From Thozetella sp. PMI_491 (Eukaryota > Ascomycota > Sordariomycetes > Chaetosphaeriales > Chaetosphaeriaceae), in assembly GCA_021432635.1 (NCBI GenBank), contig MU270035.1, forward strand, positions 310,001 to 374,000: a DNA stretch of 64,000 nt. The letters are read 5' to 3'. Below are positions 33,713 through 44,914 of the stretch, piece after piece (the first letter of the stretch is position 1; each line of letters starts with the position of its first letter). The notes beneath the pieces were generated by a model. The model searched no databases, had not been told where the DNA came from, and saw nothing but the letters and a program-made list of their open reading frames with translations. Both the position numbers and the translations under genes were made by a program.

Positions 33713-34732
33713 ATGCGGCACCGCATGCTTTCGTTGGGAAAAATTCACGCCTGGGACGTTGCTTGTTTTCAGAACAGACTTGACTCGAAAAAACATCCCA
33801 ACATCCAACTGCTCACCGGTGGGTTCCAGCCCAAAGACACCACCTCTTCAAACGGACTTCTTTCCCACTTTCAACGTGGGTACATAAACAAGATGCTCTT
33901 TTCCGGCGAGAAGAAGAAGTACCACCTATATCCTGATTTCGATCTCTATAAATGTCCGGGGAACACTATCCAGCTAGGGATGATCTTGCGCAATGTCTAT
34001 CGAGAGGGCTTATCTTCGCCCCTCAATCCGGGCGAGGTAGTTCCAATCGACGAGAAGGTACGAGAGAGCATCCATTAAACCCACACAGCGAGCCTTCTCA
34101 TGTGCCATCCTCAATTGCCCTTCATTATTTTCTCTTCCTAGGTACAGTTGGGGAGATGGAACAAACCATCATGGGCTTCAAGATGTCTTGTTTACTAACT
34201 GAGGTTTTCAACGCGACTCAGGAGATCAGCCAAATTTCCGATATCACCCATGGCGAAGGCCTCTCCATTACTGTTGAGAAGCTCCGCTGTGGCACGCAAA
34301 CAATTATCGCCATGTTGTTTGGCAGAGTCAGGAAGGCTTGGAACAGGCTGCTCAACATGGACACAGATCCTGCTATGCTGTGAGTCTATGTTCGCAGGGG
34401 CTGGTACTTCACACACTGATTTGCTTTCCGGAAGCACGGCTCGGGCGCTGTCGACTCGCACTTTTGAGCCTACCCTGGAATACGCCAAAGAGGCTCTCAC
34501 GCATTACGAGGTGCAGAGCTACTTTCGACGCACCGAGAATCGACACCCGGTATACTTGGTGTCAGGAATTCTCATCGCGGAAGCCCCGGTCTTATCTGGC
34601 GGTCGGCATGGCCCTGCAAGAGTTCCTTCGGAGATGGCTACCACCCTCCTCGGTTTTCGAGTCCATAAAGTTGTGGTAAAGAGAGATGGCAGCGTGAAAA
34701 TCTCTGAGAAAGCAACTGGTGCAATCCTGTGA
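33713..34732 (+). CDS. Possible gasdermin-like pore-forming protein with one unresolved junction
   Basis: The first segment (33713 to about 34059, open to a stop at 34076) reads MRHRMLSLGKIHAWDVACFQ, then HPNIQLLTGGFQPKDTT and YKCPGNTIQLGMILRN. The last segment (34435-34732) contains STRTFEPTLEYAKEAL, HPVYLVSGILIAEAP and TTLLGFRVHKVVV. The order of a YKC-like strand, a VYLVSG strand and an LGFRV strand recalls the N-terminal pore-forming domain of gasdermins and their fungal relatives (RCD-1/HET-Q1 type, which act in regulated cell death); the assignment is inference. A middle segment (about 34142-34379) joins the last one through a normal 55-nt intron. Between the first and middle segments the good TTCCTAG acceptor is out of phase with the only plausible donor, so the gene is either frameshifted or spliced with a weak acceptor. 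Confidence 0.45.
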
Positions 34733-36740
34733 CGTGCGGCTGGGGGTTTTTATGGTGTTAACATGGCCTTCTCCTGCTCTCCCTGGCGGCGGCAATGGCA
34801 CTCTTCATTCAGAGCCGTACTGACGATCGTTCAGAAAACGAGCGCAAGATGTAGACTCCCTTCCGATGGAAGTTAACTGTACGAGGATATTGGGCTCAGG
34901 GATTAAGAGATCTTGTCAGGTTACACGCTCAAGCTAAATCAGCTTGGCGTAATCTCCCCCAGATCGACCAAGTACCTAGTTAGACGGCTAAGACAGTTCC
35001 CCAAGCCAGCTTCCTGACTTCCCTACTAGTCGAAGACACTGTTGCACATGTGGAGACGTACTACCTTAGTTGTAAACGGACATCACAAGAATCGCGCCTT
35101 ATCCACAAATCCTATCACTTCACCCACTACACCCGTTATGGGTAGGAAAGACCGACCGAACGCTTGCAGTCAAGCACTTGTCCATAGCCAATCTCTGGTC
35201 GGGAGTATCCGAACAGATAACGGCCCCTCGAGTTCCCGCAACATAGCGCAGCTCTGTACCCGTCCCCAGTCTTGGCATATGGAGAGGCGAAGGGCTTTTA
35301 CGACCTCGCTCCTGATGACCTTCGGACTGGAAATCGCGTCTGACATGGGTCGAATATGTGGTCCAAAGAGAAAGGCTGGCATAGTAGACAATAGGTGTTT
35401 GAAGTGCGATATACGCATGCTGGCCTAGAGTGTGGCTTACCCGCCCCGTTGTTAAATAAATGCTGCAGATTCTCTAACCTTGAAGGATTGAAGCACCTTG
35501 ATGGACCGGTAGACCCTCTAGAATTCCCCGGTTATCGCACTAGCCTAAACCTCCGTAGCAGAAGCTGGAGTTTCTGCAACCCCACTTTCAGAAGCAATTC
35601 TAGGTTCTAGGGCGCTGCTAACTATGAAAGAATTCGCTCTCACGGATGCCCATTCTCCGGAGTTGCTTACCGGAAGAAGAATGGTCAATGCCGGAAAATC
35701 CAGAAGGCCACGTCGACACTGGGACGCGGAGAATCGGAGCGCACTCTAGTGGACAATTTTTTCTTTGTTATGTTCTGCAGCATAGCTGCAGACTCCTTTG
35801 TCTAAACCCTTAGGTGCTGTGTCAGGTTTCTTTGTGAAGGCGGGGAGGCTTCGTTAGATGATACCCGGCATCCGGCTGGCAGCAGTTAGCAGTGTTTCCC
35901 GTAGCCGGTGCCGGCCGGTCTGTTTCCGACTTGCCGGCTGGCTTTTGTCTACTGCCGGGCCCGTAGTTTGCAACTGTTGGCCGAGATCTTCGGTACCATT
36001 GTGTTCCGTGATGACGAAATAGGTACAAACTAGACGGTTACAATTAAGATGCAGCAGAGCATGTGTCTTCCTGGCGATGAATACTGTAGGACACGTAGCC
36101 AACCTAAAAATGTTAGTAGACAGCCCGCGAGGAGCAGCTCACGAGCACGATAGATGGCAGAACATGTCTACCGACCCCTAAACTGCGGCTCTTCGCGCTC
36201 CTCTGCGGCGTTAGGAATAGGCCCAAACAGTAGCTACTGAAGTTCGCCTTGAGCTCTAGGCTGGTTCGATGGACGCGAGAACCTGTCACAGTTAGTCTCC
36301 TCCGGGCGACGGCGTTAGAAACGGCACTAACCCCTGATTCCCCTCCCAACCCAAGCTGCTGGGTCAGTCAATCGTCCCCAAATTGCCGCCAGCGGCATTC
36401 TAGTCGTTCTTCTTGGTGTTCTAGCGCGCAATCTAGTCCGTATCAGGAGCGCGGGTGAAGAAGACAGCACACTACACGAGGCATTCTAGCGCGAGATGCT
36501 TCCCGCCAGGACGGTCAACTCCACTTCCCCCTTACTCCAGAGGCTTGCTCTGAAGAGCCTGCCCCTTAATTAGCGCCGGAGAGCCTCCCAGCGGAGGGTG
36601 TTCCGGACGAACAGGTGGCTGTCGATTAGGATAAATATCCTGGACTGGTCCTGTCTAAGTCTGTCTTGTCCTCATCAGCTCACTTCTCTCATCGCCTACA
36701 CACCAATACCAAAGCTTCACCGCAACACCTATCGACTAAC
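34733..36740. other. 2 kb intergenic region upstream of the aspartic protease
   Basis: No gene recognised. The imperfect palindrome AGGATAAATATCCT lies at about 36629, some 110 bp before the protease start, where a TATA-like promoter element would be expected. Confidence 0.45.
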
Positions 36741-37979
36741 ATGTATTCCTCTACCGGCTTCCTGCCAACGGCTCTGGCCTGTGCCGGCCTTGTCTCCGCT
36801 CTCCCCGCGATCAACCACAATGTCGGCCCCGGCATGATCTCTATCCAGCAAGTGCGCAACGAGCAGTTCCAGTTCAACGGCCCGGTGGAAGTCTACAAGA
36901 CCTTGAACAAGTTCAAGGCCCCGATCCCGGAATCCCTGAGCAAGGCTGTTCGGAACATCACTGCCCGCAACCTGGAAGGGCGAGCCACCGGCAGTGCCTC
37001 CGCTTCTCCGGTTGACTCCTATGACAGCTCCTACGTCATCCCCGTCTCGATCGGCACTCCCCCACAGGTGCTCAACCTGAACGTTGACACGGGATCCTCG
37101 GACCTGTGGGTCTTCAGCAGCCTCACCCCCAAGAGCCAAGTCAATGGCCAGTCCATCTACACGCCTTCCAAGAGCAAGACCTCCAAGCAGATGGCGGGTG
37201 AGACCTGGTCCATCTCCTACAGCGATGGCAGCTCTTCGAGCGGCAACGTCTATACCGACGTCGTCAGTGTCGGCGCCCTCACCGTCAGCGCCCAGGCTGT
37301 CGAGGCCGCCTCGACCGTTTCCAGCGAGTTTACTGCCGACAGCAAGACCCACGGCCTCCTCGGCCTTGGCTTCGACAACGTCAACACGGCTAGCCCCAAG
37401 CAGGTTCCGACCTTCTTCTCCAACGCCAAGTCGTCGCTTGCCGCGCCCGTCTTTACCGCTGATCTCAAGTACCACGCCGCTGGCAAGTACAACTTCGGCT
37501 ACATCGACACATCGGTCCCCACCAGCGCTATCACTTACGTGCCGGTCAACACTGCCAACGGCTACTGGGAGTTCATCTCGTCCGGCTACTCCATTGGCAG
37601 CGGTTCCTTCGTCAGCACCAATGTGGACGGCATCGCCGACACCGGCACCAGCCTTGTGTACCTGCCCAACATGATCATCAACTCGTACTACAAGCAGATC
37701 AAGGGCGCCACCAACAACGCCAACTATGGTGGCTGGACCTTCCCCTGCAGCTCGACCATCCCCAACTTCACATTCGGCGCCGGCAAGGCTCGCATCACCA
37801 TCCCCGGCAAGTACATCAACTACGGCCAGGTCTCTAGCTCGCTTTGCTTCGGTGGCTTGCAGTCCAACGACGGCATTGGCTTCAGCATCTTCGGCGACAT
37901 CGCCCTCAAGTCTGCCTTTGTCGTCTTCAACGGCGCAACCCCGCCTACTCTCGGCTTCGCCACCAAGACGCTCAACTAG
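36741..37979 (+). CDS. Secreted pepsin-like aspartic protease (endothiapepsin type, family A1)
   Basis: Intronless, 412 residues from the ATG after CTAAC; upstream in-frame codons lack an ATG. A signal peptide (about 1-20, ending ACAGLVSA) is followed by a propeptide to about residue 90, with KAVRNITARNLEGRA before the mature enzyme. Catalytic Asp residues are in VDTGSSDLWVF (Asp116) and IADTGTSLVYLP (Asp300). The flap YSDGSSSSG and the Cys pair around FPCSS and SLCFGG are in place. The C-terminus is GDIALKSAFVVFNGATPP. The enzyme should be secreted, self-activate at acid pH and degrade external protein. Lengths and motifs match endothiapepsin/penicillopepsin relatives. Confidence 0.95.
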   Translation: MYSSTGFLPTALACAGLVSALPAINHNVGPGMISIQQVRNEQFQFNGPVEVYKTLNKFKAPIPESLSKAVRNITARNLEGRATGSASASPVDSYDSSYVIPVSIGTPPQVLNLNVDTGSSDLWVFSSLTPKSQVNGQSIYTPSKSKTSKQMAGETWSISYSDGSSSSGNVYTDVVSVGALTVSAQAVEAASTVSSEFTADSKTHGLLGLGFDNVNTASPKQVPTFFSNAKSSLAAPVFTADLKYHAAGKYNFGYIDTSVPTSAITYVPVNTANGYWEFISSGYSIGSGSFVSTNVDGIADTGTSLVYLPNMIINSYYKQIKGATNNANYGGWTFPCSSTIPNFTFGAGKARITIPGKYINYGQVSSSLCFGGLQSNDGIGFSIFGDIALKSAFVVFNGATPPTLGFATKTLN

Positions 37980-38420
37980 AGGCTTACAGCCATGGCATCG
38001 AAATGCCCCAAAAGATTACGACTTACGAATCAATGATCTGCTTTAAAAAGTAATAGACTTGGGATTGGGAATAGACATGGGATAGACACGGGATAAAAAA
38101 TACCTTAGATACCAAAAGTGGCATAAGCTACATCAAGATACAAATAACCAAAAAGAAATTCAAAAAAATTCACACATAACACTTGCATCTATTTTGGAAT
38201 CCTCCTGACACTGTGGTGCATTCTAGAGCTGGATCAGAATATCACGGGCAGCCCGGGGTGCCTTGGTTTCTTTGTCTGGGCCGAGAGCGCGCCACCCTCC
38301 TTCAAACGCTAAGCACGCAAGTATAAGCAGGTCTAGGAGCGTTCTGGAACCCAACTCTTCCCCCCGCCAGCTTTCTTGCTCTCCATATTTCTGCTGCACT
38401 CTTCTTTCCTTCTTCCTTTC

Positions 38421-38457
<37 letters not shown>

Positions 38458-38467
38458 NNNNNNNNNN
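38458..38467. other. Assembly gap (10 N)
   Basis: Ten N directly after a 33-nt T run, a homopolymer-caused gap. Confidence 0.95.
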
Positions 38468-38532
38468 TGCCCTGGGTTGTCTGGGTCCGTGAACCCGACA
38501 AGAGGCTAGACGCCTGGTGTCGAACTCGTCTC

Positions 38533-38565
<33 letters not shown>

Positions 38566-38708
38566 CCCTCTTTTTCGGTTTTTGTTTAAATTGTTATCTA
38601 CGGGCAAGATTCAACGCAAAAAGGCTGACTGGGATAGGATATAGGGGCTACGCCACTGGGAAGGACCTTGCAATCCTGCCATCCTTGGCTAACCTTGGCT
38701 TGCCTTAA

Positions 38709-38790
38709 GTGGCGGCCTTGAGTACCTGTGAGTGGCCTTGGGTGGTGGCCTTGAGTGTCGGTGGCCTTCGGTGGTGGCCTTGAGTGGTTG
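38709..38790. repeat. Imperfect tandem repeat of GGTGGCCTTGAGT type
   Basis: About six degenerate units sharing TGGCCTTGAGT or TGGCCTTGGGT, of varying length (10-20 bp). Confidence 0.75.
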
Positions 38791-39296
38791 CAGAGGGTGA
38801 AGGAGTGCGTTGTGTCCTGCTGTATGAGACGCACGGGCCATGTGCGCAAATAGCCGGGGCGCCGAGGGGTGATGTTTCCGCTTTGCCGTATGGCCTGTGC
38901 GCCCGCCCGCCCGCTCCGGCGTGGCCTCTTTGGCGACATCGCGTGCTGAGTTCCGTCAGCAGCTGCCATTGATCAACCCTCCAAAGCCAAGCGACGCTCA
39001 AGGCGCCCATACCCAATCCGTATCTGAATAAGGACAGGATTTTGTGCGCAGTTCAAAATTGGCTGGAGCATTTGGACAAAGCTTTCTCTAGCCGTCCCTC
39101 TCTTCCTCTTTCCTTTGCTTGCTCGCCGCCCGCTCTTGCCCAAGCCAAGGTCGCCAAGCATCTAAAGCTGTCGGATTGACACGATGAAACTGGACTGAAC
39201 AGCCCCGTCACGATAAGACCAGCCACCCCTAGCCCCCCGGATCTGGGCAGGTTGCTACACGGCGACCATCTGGTAACGAGATTTTATCAGCCCGTC

Positions 39297-42068
39297 ATGG
39301 CGGCCCACGACTCTAGCGCTTTGCCCCAACCTCTCGCAAGCGACGAACCCCCCTCCCGTGGAAGGATGTCGCACGAATCCGCCTCGTCCATCTCGACGAC
39401 GAGCCTTGTCTTCGAACGCATCAGCGAGCGCCTCGACCGCGAACGTTCCACCAGCAGGCACCGGAGAGCTCCCCGCCAATTTGACGCACACGACGACCAC
39501 GACCACGATGGCCTCTCCGACTTCGACGAAGAGGACCCGCTCAAGGCCGAGCATGAGAGCGACGACCTCGAGACCGGACCGTTCCTGGGCAATGGATCCC
39601 GGAGCAGCGGCAGGCACCTTGCCTCGCCCCCCAAGGGCATGGATCGCAGTCTACGCCGGCTGCTGACCATCCTCGCCGGCGTCTTCGTCGCTGCCTGGAT
39701 GGTCGGGCTCTTTGTCTACGTCTCAACCAAGTCGTACCAGCACTCGTCGCAGGTGGAACATGACCCGCAGGCTACCGTCACGCGAGGCAACGGGAAGAGC
39801 ATTACGCTGGATCAGGTCATGTCCGGCTACTGGTATGCTGAGAGCCACTCGATCAGCTGGATATCCGGCGCGAACGGAGAGGACGGGCTCCTGCTGGAGG
39901 AGGGCGCTCGCGGCAAGGACTATCTTGTTGTGGAGGATGTCCGGGCTCAGAACCCCGACGCCATCAGTGGCGCTGGCGCTCCCGCAGTCCAGAGCAGCCA
40001 GACTTTGATCCAGAACCCCTTTTTCAATTATGAGGGGAGAAGCTACCGCCCGGGATACACCAACCCAAGCAAAGACCTGAAGAAGGTTTTGATTGGCACC
40101 GCTGTCGAATCGAATTGGCGCCATTCCAAGACCATGGTGTATTGGATTATGGACGTCGAAACCCAGACTGTCCAGCCCTTGATACCGGGCGAGCCCGAGG
40201 CACGCTGCCAACTGGCGCAGTGGAGCCCGACGAGCGACCTCGTGTCGTTTACTCGCGATAACAATTTGTTCATCCGCCGCCTCGATGCCAACCAGGCCAT
40301 CCAGGTGACCAAAGACGGCGGCGCTGAGGTGTTCAATGGCATCCCCGACTGGGTCTACGAAGAGGAGGTGTTCGGTGGACCTAGCGCAACCTGGTGGTCC
40401 AAGGACGGTGCCTACCTGGCATTTATGAGGACAAACGAGACGGGCGTGCCCGCGTTTCCCATCCAATACCAAGTTTCACGCCCGAGCGGGGAGAAGCCCG
40501 CACCCGGCGAGGAGACCTATCCCGAGACGAGGCTGATCAAGTATCCCCGGGCCGGATCCCATAACCCCATTGTCGAGCTGAAATTCTATGACGTCGTCCG
40601 TGGCGACGTGTTCTCGGTTGAGATTTCCGGAGGCTTCGAGGACGAGGACCGGCTCATCACCACTGTCGTCTGGGCCGGCAAGCAGGTACTGATCAAGGAG
40701 ACCAACCGCGTCAGCGATGTGATGCGTGTCGTGCTTGTGGACGTGGCCGCTAGGACTGGCAAGACGGTCCGGACGACAGACGTCAATAAACTGGATGGCG
40801 GCTGGTTCGAGATCTCGCAAAAGACAACCTATGTCCCGGCCGACGAGGCCAAGGGGCGTCCTTTCGATGGCTATATCGACACCGTCATCTACGACGATGG
40901 CGACCATCTGGCGTACTTCGTACCTCTAGACAACCCTGAGCCCATCATGCTGACGAAGGGGAACTGGGAGGTTGTAGACGCGCCCACCGCTATTGATTTG
41001 GACCGCAATCTCGTTTACTTCCAAGCGACCAAGGCATCTTCTATCCAACGCCACTACTACCAGGTGTCGCTCACAGGCGAAGGTCTGACCCCGGTGACCG
41101 ACGACAGCACCGAGGGGTACCACGGCATGTCTTTCTCCCACAAGGCCGGCTACGCTCTACTCTCGTATAATGGCCCGGGCATCCCGTGGCAGAAAGTCAT
41201 CAGCACCCCCAGCAACCCGACCAAGTACGAAAACGTGGTGGAAGAGAACCGGGACCTTGCAGACAAGGCCAAGAAGTACGAGCTTCCGATCAAGATCTAT
41301 GGCACCATCAACGTCGATGGCGTGGAGCTGAATTATGTGGAGCGGCGCCCGCCTCATTTTGACGAGAGGAAGCGCTACCCCGTCATTTTCCAGCAGTACA
41401 GCGGTCCCGGATCCCAGACAGTAGGCAAGCGCTTCGCGGTCGACTTCCAATCCTACCTCGCCGCGGGCCTCGGCTACATCTGCGTGACGGTCGACGGACG
41501 AGGGACTGGCTTCATAGGGCGCAAGAACCGCGTGCTGGTGCGCCGTGAGCTTGGCAAGTGGGAGGCGCACGACCAGATCGCCGCCGCGAAGATCTGGGCG
41601 GCCAAGAAGTATGTCGACGAGTCGAAAATTGCCATCTGGGGCTGGAGCTATGGCGGCTTCCAGACCCTCAAGACGCTGGAGCAGGATGCAGGCCAGACCT
41701 TCAGATACGGCATGGCCGTCGCACCAGTCACGGACTGGCGCTTCTACGACAGCATCTACACGGAGCGGTACATGCTGACGCCGCAAATGAACCAAGATGG
41801 ATACGATCGGACGTCGATTGCCAATGTGTCGGCGCTGAGCCAGAATGTGCGTTGGCTTATGATGCACGGCACATCCGACGACAACGTCCACTTCCAGAAC
41901 TCTCTTACACTCCTAGACAGGCTAGATATGGCAGGCATTGAGAACTACGACATACATGTCTTCCCCGATAGCGACCATGGTATCTATCACGACAATGCCA
42001 ACCGGATCGTCTATGATAGTGAGCTGCCCCTTGCCTTTTTCTTGGTCCGATTAGCCGCTAACACATAG
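39297..42068 (+). CDS. Type IV dipeptidyl aminopeptidase (STE13/DAP2-like, family S9B)
   Basis: Intronless, 923 residues from the ATG in GTCATGG; in-frame sequence upstream has no ATG. It is a type II membrane protein: an acidic/Ser-rich cytosolic tail of about 118 residues, then the anchor [20 protein letters not shown] (about 121-143), a beta-propeller with the VYEEEVF glutamates (355-357) that bind the substrate N-terminus, and an alpha/beta hydrolase domain. The triad is Ser784 in GWSYGG, Asp861 in TSDDNVHF and His894 in DSDHGIYH. It removes X-Pro and X-Ala dipeptides. Ste13 matures yeast alpha-factor in the Golgi and Dap2 acts in the vacuole; the sequence alone does not tell which. The pheromone precursor at 54783-55547 carries suitable spacers. 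Confidence 0.93.
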   Translation: MAAHDSSALPQPLASDEPPSRGRMSHESASSISTTSLVFERISERLDRERSTSRHRRAPRQFDAHDDHDHDGLSDFDEEDPLKAEHESDDLETGPFLGNGSRSSGRHLASPPKGMDRSLRRLLTILAGVFVAAWMVGLFVYVSTKSYQHSSQVEHDPQATVTRGNGKSITLDQVMSGYWYAESHSISWISGANGEDGLLLEEGARGKDYLVVEDVRAQNPDAISGAGAPAVQSSQTLIQNPFFNYEGRSYRPGYTNPSKDLKKVLIGTAVESNWRHSKTMVYWIMDVETQTVQPLIPGEPEARCQLAQWSPTSDLVSFTRDNNLFIRRLDANQAIQVTKDGGAEVFNGIPDWVYEEEVFGGPSATWWSKDGAYLAFMRTNETGVPAFPIQYQVSRPSGEKPAPGEETYPETRLIKYPRAGSHNPIVELKFYDVVRGDVFSVEISGGFEDEDRLITTVVWAGKQVLIKETNRVSDVMRVVLVDVAARTGKTVRTTDVNKLDGGWFEISQKTTYVPADEAKGRPFDGYIDTVIYDDGDHLAYFVPLDNPEPIMLTKGNWEVVDAPTAIDLDRNLVYFQATKASSIQRHYYQVSLTGEGLTPVTDDSTEGYHGMSFSHKAGYALLSYNGPGIPWQKVISTPSNPTKYENVVEENRDLADKAKKYELPIKIYGTINVDGVELNYVERRPPHFDERKRYPVIFQQYSGPGSQTVGKRFAVDFQSYLAAGLGYICVTVDGRGTGFIGRKNRVLVRRELGKWEAHDQIAAAKIWAAKKYVDESKIAIWGWSYGGFQTLKTLEQDAGQTFRYGMAVAPVTDWRFYDSIYTERYMLTPQMNQDGYDRTSIANVSALSQNVRWLMMHGTSDDNVHFQNSLTLLDRLDMAGIENYDIHVFPDSDHGIYHDNANRIVYDSELPLAFFLVRLAANT

Positions 42069-42784
42069 CAGAGCTGGAGAACTGGCTGGTCAATGCATTC
42101 AACGGCGAGTGGCTAAAGATCGCTAACGCTAAGCCGAACAACAACAAGAGAGGGCTGACGACTAGCCCGTGATATCAACCCTCGGTGTCTGAGTTTACTG
42201 TCATAGGGAGTTTCGGAGACATGGGAAGGCGTTCAGGCGGCGCGCATTGAAATGGGAACTATTGAAGGGCATGAAAAACCTGCCTTCTGCATGTACTAGA
42301 TACGCTATCTGGCTACCAAGGCGACATGTCTGCAAGTTGATAGTGGAAATTCACGAACAATCTCGAAACACGAGAACTGAATAAGTAGAGAAGCCTTCAA
42401 GACTGGAGTGAAGACGTAGAATGAATGTACAACGTGTCCAATCATGATATATCTACGAACAAGAGTCCTAAGAATGCCCAGTTCAAAGTTAGAACAAGGC
42501 GCTACGAAGACAGAACCTCACGTTGAGCGCGTTGCGGTCTACCCAAGACCATAAAGCTTGAGAGAGTTCCTTGATATAATTGATGCCTAGTATAACCCTT
42601 GATCATGGTACATTAATCATTCCAACTTGCACTCGCCATGTATACAGTAAAAGTCCACCCAAAGAAAGTTTCCACCCCAGCCTAATCACAGTCAGGTCCT
42701 ACGTGTCTGGTGCCTGGGCGGACGGGTTGGTCCATTTGCCCAGTGCAAAGAGAAGAATGAGAGAGTTCGGCCCGTCTTGGGCTC
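42069..42784. other. Spacer between two converging genes
   Basis: 716 bp. Nothing recognised beyond presumed 3' untranslated sequence. Confidence 0.5.
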
Positions 42785-43438
42785 TTAGTGCTTCTCGAGC
42801 TGTGGAAGCACGACATCGGACCCCTCGATCTTCTCGATGATGGCAGCTGTGCCGTAGGCGCCGACCGACGCGAAGCCGCCAAGGTCCGCGACATCGAAGC
42901 GAAGGGCAATGATGGCGTTGCCACCACGGCTCTGGGTCTCCGCCACAAGACGGCCCACGGCATCGTTGCGGGCATTGTAGATCTGCGTGGATGTATTAGC
43001 GCTTGTCTTGGACCGCTTCGATATGCACCTAGTCTCTCAAGCGGAGACGCCACATGATTGTCCAGTCTCCTCCCCCTCCCTCTCTCCCCGCAACCTCCAA
43101 TGTTACTTCCAAATAAAGACCATACTCGCGTTCAAAGTCCGTAAAAAGCAGAGGGGAAGGCTTACCAAATCGGTGAACCAACGAAGCTCGCCGCCAGCCA
43201 TGGCCTTGAGGACCATAGAGATGCTGGCAGCAATGTTGCGGGAGCGGACTGTCAGGCCGTAGACGGCGCCGAGGACCCGGACGACTCGGTAGCCCGGCAC
43301 ATCGACCATAGTGGTCGTGAGAACGCCATTGGTCTCAGTGAAGCAGTGAAGGTCCGAGATCTCGGGTGGGACGGAGCTCCGTTGGCTATTCTTGACGTCC
43401 TTAAGGCTGCGGTTATCGGTTGGGCGGGAGCCGAACAT
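42785..43438 (-). CDS. YbjQ/UPF0145-family protein
   Basis: Two minus-strand exons (43166-43438 and 42785-42982) with a 183-nt intron give 156 residues. The family features are VLTTTMVDVPGYRVVRVLG, VYGLTVRSRNI, then in exon 2 YNARNDAVGRLVAETQSRGG and NAIIALRFDVADLG. The fold forms small homo-pentamers in bacteria; the biochemical function is not established. The first 40 residues are a hydrophilic fungal extension. The exon junction TDL|IYNAR is in phase 0. Confidence 0.88.
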
Positions 43439-44914
43439 GGTTGCTGGATGTACGTTAATGGATGGCGGACGCGAATCAAGTAGGGCTTCGGGACAATGCC
43501 CTTGAGAAGTGTGCAATTGATACAGCTCGGTCGCGAAGTGTAAATGGTGATGGACTGAGTAGGTATGAGTAGACTAGAATGTCGGCGAGACATGCCTCTG
43601 TCTTAAATACTTGGACGCATCCGGCACCGCTTCATAGAGGCCACAAGACATGCGCCAATAAGCTAGCGGGCATCGTTCCCATCGGGTTCCTCCTCCATCG
43701 TAGAAAACCTATGATGGCCAGCCACGACGTCACACAGCCAAAGCAGCAAGGTAAGGTTTGCAGCAAATAGCTCTCATATGGAACAGATCGGTAGGGCCAG
43801 CCGCCTGTGATAGGGCGCCACTGGATCGGGATGATCAGCGAAGTGGAGCCACTCGATCGTATCTCGTGTTTTCCGGGATGGCAATGCTGTACGTTACCCC
43901 CATCTGACTGTTTCCGGCCAAGAACAAGCACATAACTTGCAGTGCCCCAATGGCATCTGCCTCGCCCCAGGCAAATTCTGGCACAGCACTCGGCTGAGCC
44001 GTTTGATGTCTCCTGTTTAGGAAAGGGTTGTCAGAGTATGCTGTGGAAATGTAGGTTGGCCGAGAAGGTGCATCGCAGCCTCGCCATTCATTGCATAGAC
44101 CGACCGGTAGCATAAGCACGGAGAGATAGACAGGCGACTTGGGAAAGTGCTCGGCGTATAGGTAGCCAGCCCATAGCTTCGTTGTCATTGTCAGGTTTTT
44201 GTGACCGTCTGGTCGTCCCGACAATTCGCGGCGAGAATGCCTCGATACGCTAGCTGAGCGAGCGACTAAGTACGCCTGCCAAGCCCAAACCAGTACATAA
44301 CATCAACAGCATTGGCGCCTTCCTCGCTGCTCCCCTTGCACAATCGCACCTACCTTACCCACCCCGCAACACCATTTTCAGGCACGGAGCCTGCTCCCAT
44401 AAAAGCAAGGGAGGTGGTAGACAGCAAGGCGACCTCGGCTGGCGGCTTTCGTGCGGTTTAGGCCGTACCCCACAATCCAATATGGGATATTTCTTATATA
44501 TATCCCGCCCCGATATATCAGGCGGAGTCGAGCTTCCATCTGGCAGGAGTACCTGCATCCAGAGCCGACGACTGGGGCCGTACCACCAAAGGCGAGAGAT
44601 GCCAAAAAAAAAATAACTCCCAGAAAACCTCAATCCCGCGTAAAATGGGGCTCGCTGGCATTCAGCCGATGGAGAACACATCTCCTCGTCCCGAGATCCC
44701 ATGGCGCAATGGGCTCGTTAGAGGTGAATGTGAGGAGCAAAACCCCCTCCCCCCAGTGTACCGTCGGATCATACCATAAATATAAAAGAGAGAAAGCCTT
44801 GGCGCCTTCCTCGTTCCCCTAGAATTGCCGTCCTTTGAGCATCTCTCCCCAGTTCCGCCAGTGGCCAACCCCGTTTCTGTTCCGCCATCTCTCTCCTCCT
44901 GATCCTCTATCACG
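43439..44914. other. 1.5 kb intergenic region
   Basis: Holds divergent promoters of the UPF0145 gene and the GH131-like gene. A minus-strand open frame at 43835-44224 was considered but has no recognisable domain. Confidence 0.45.
44781..44787 (+). promoter_or_regulatory. TATA box of the GH131-like gene
   Basis: TATAAAA lies 128 bp before the start codon, in an A-rich stretch followed by a CT-rich leader, a usual fungal core promoter layout. Confidence 0.5.

Larger units (their letters stand above)
37980..39296. other. Intergenic region with poly-T tracts and an assembly gap
   Basis: Contains 33 T at 38425-38457, 10 N at 38458-38467, a unique 68-nt segment at 38468-38535, and 30 T at 38536-38565, followed by an imperfect tandem repeat at 38709-38790. 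No gene is recognised; the right part is the promoter and leader of the dipeptidyl aminopeptidase gene. Confidence 0.6.

Noticed and set aside
38468-38535. tRNA gene
   Set aside because: Only a loose box-B-like string is present; no cloverleaf arms could be paired.
43835-44224. Minus-strand frame of 129 codons (MTTKLWAGYLYAEHF...)
   Set aside because: No recognisable domain, no signal peptide, no flanking splice signals that extend it; kept as intergenic.
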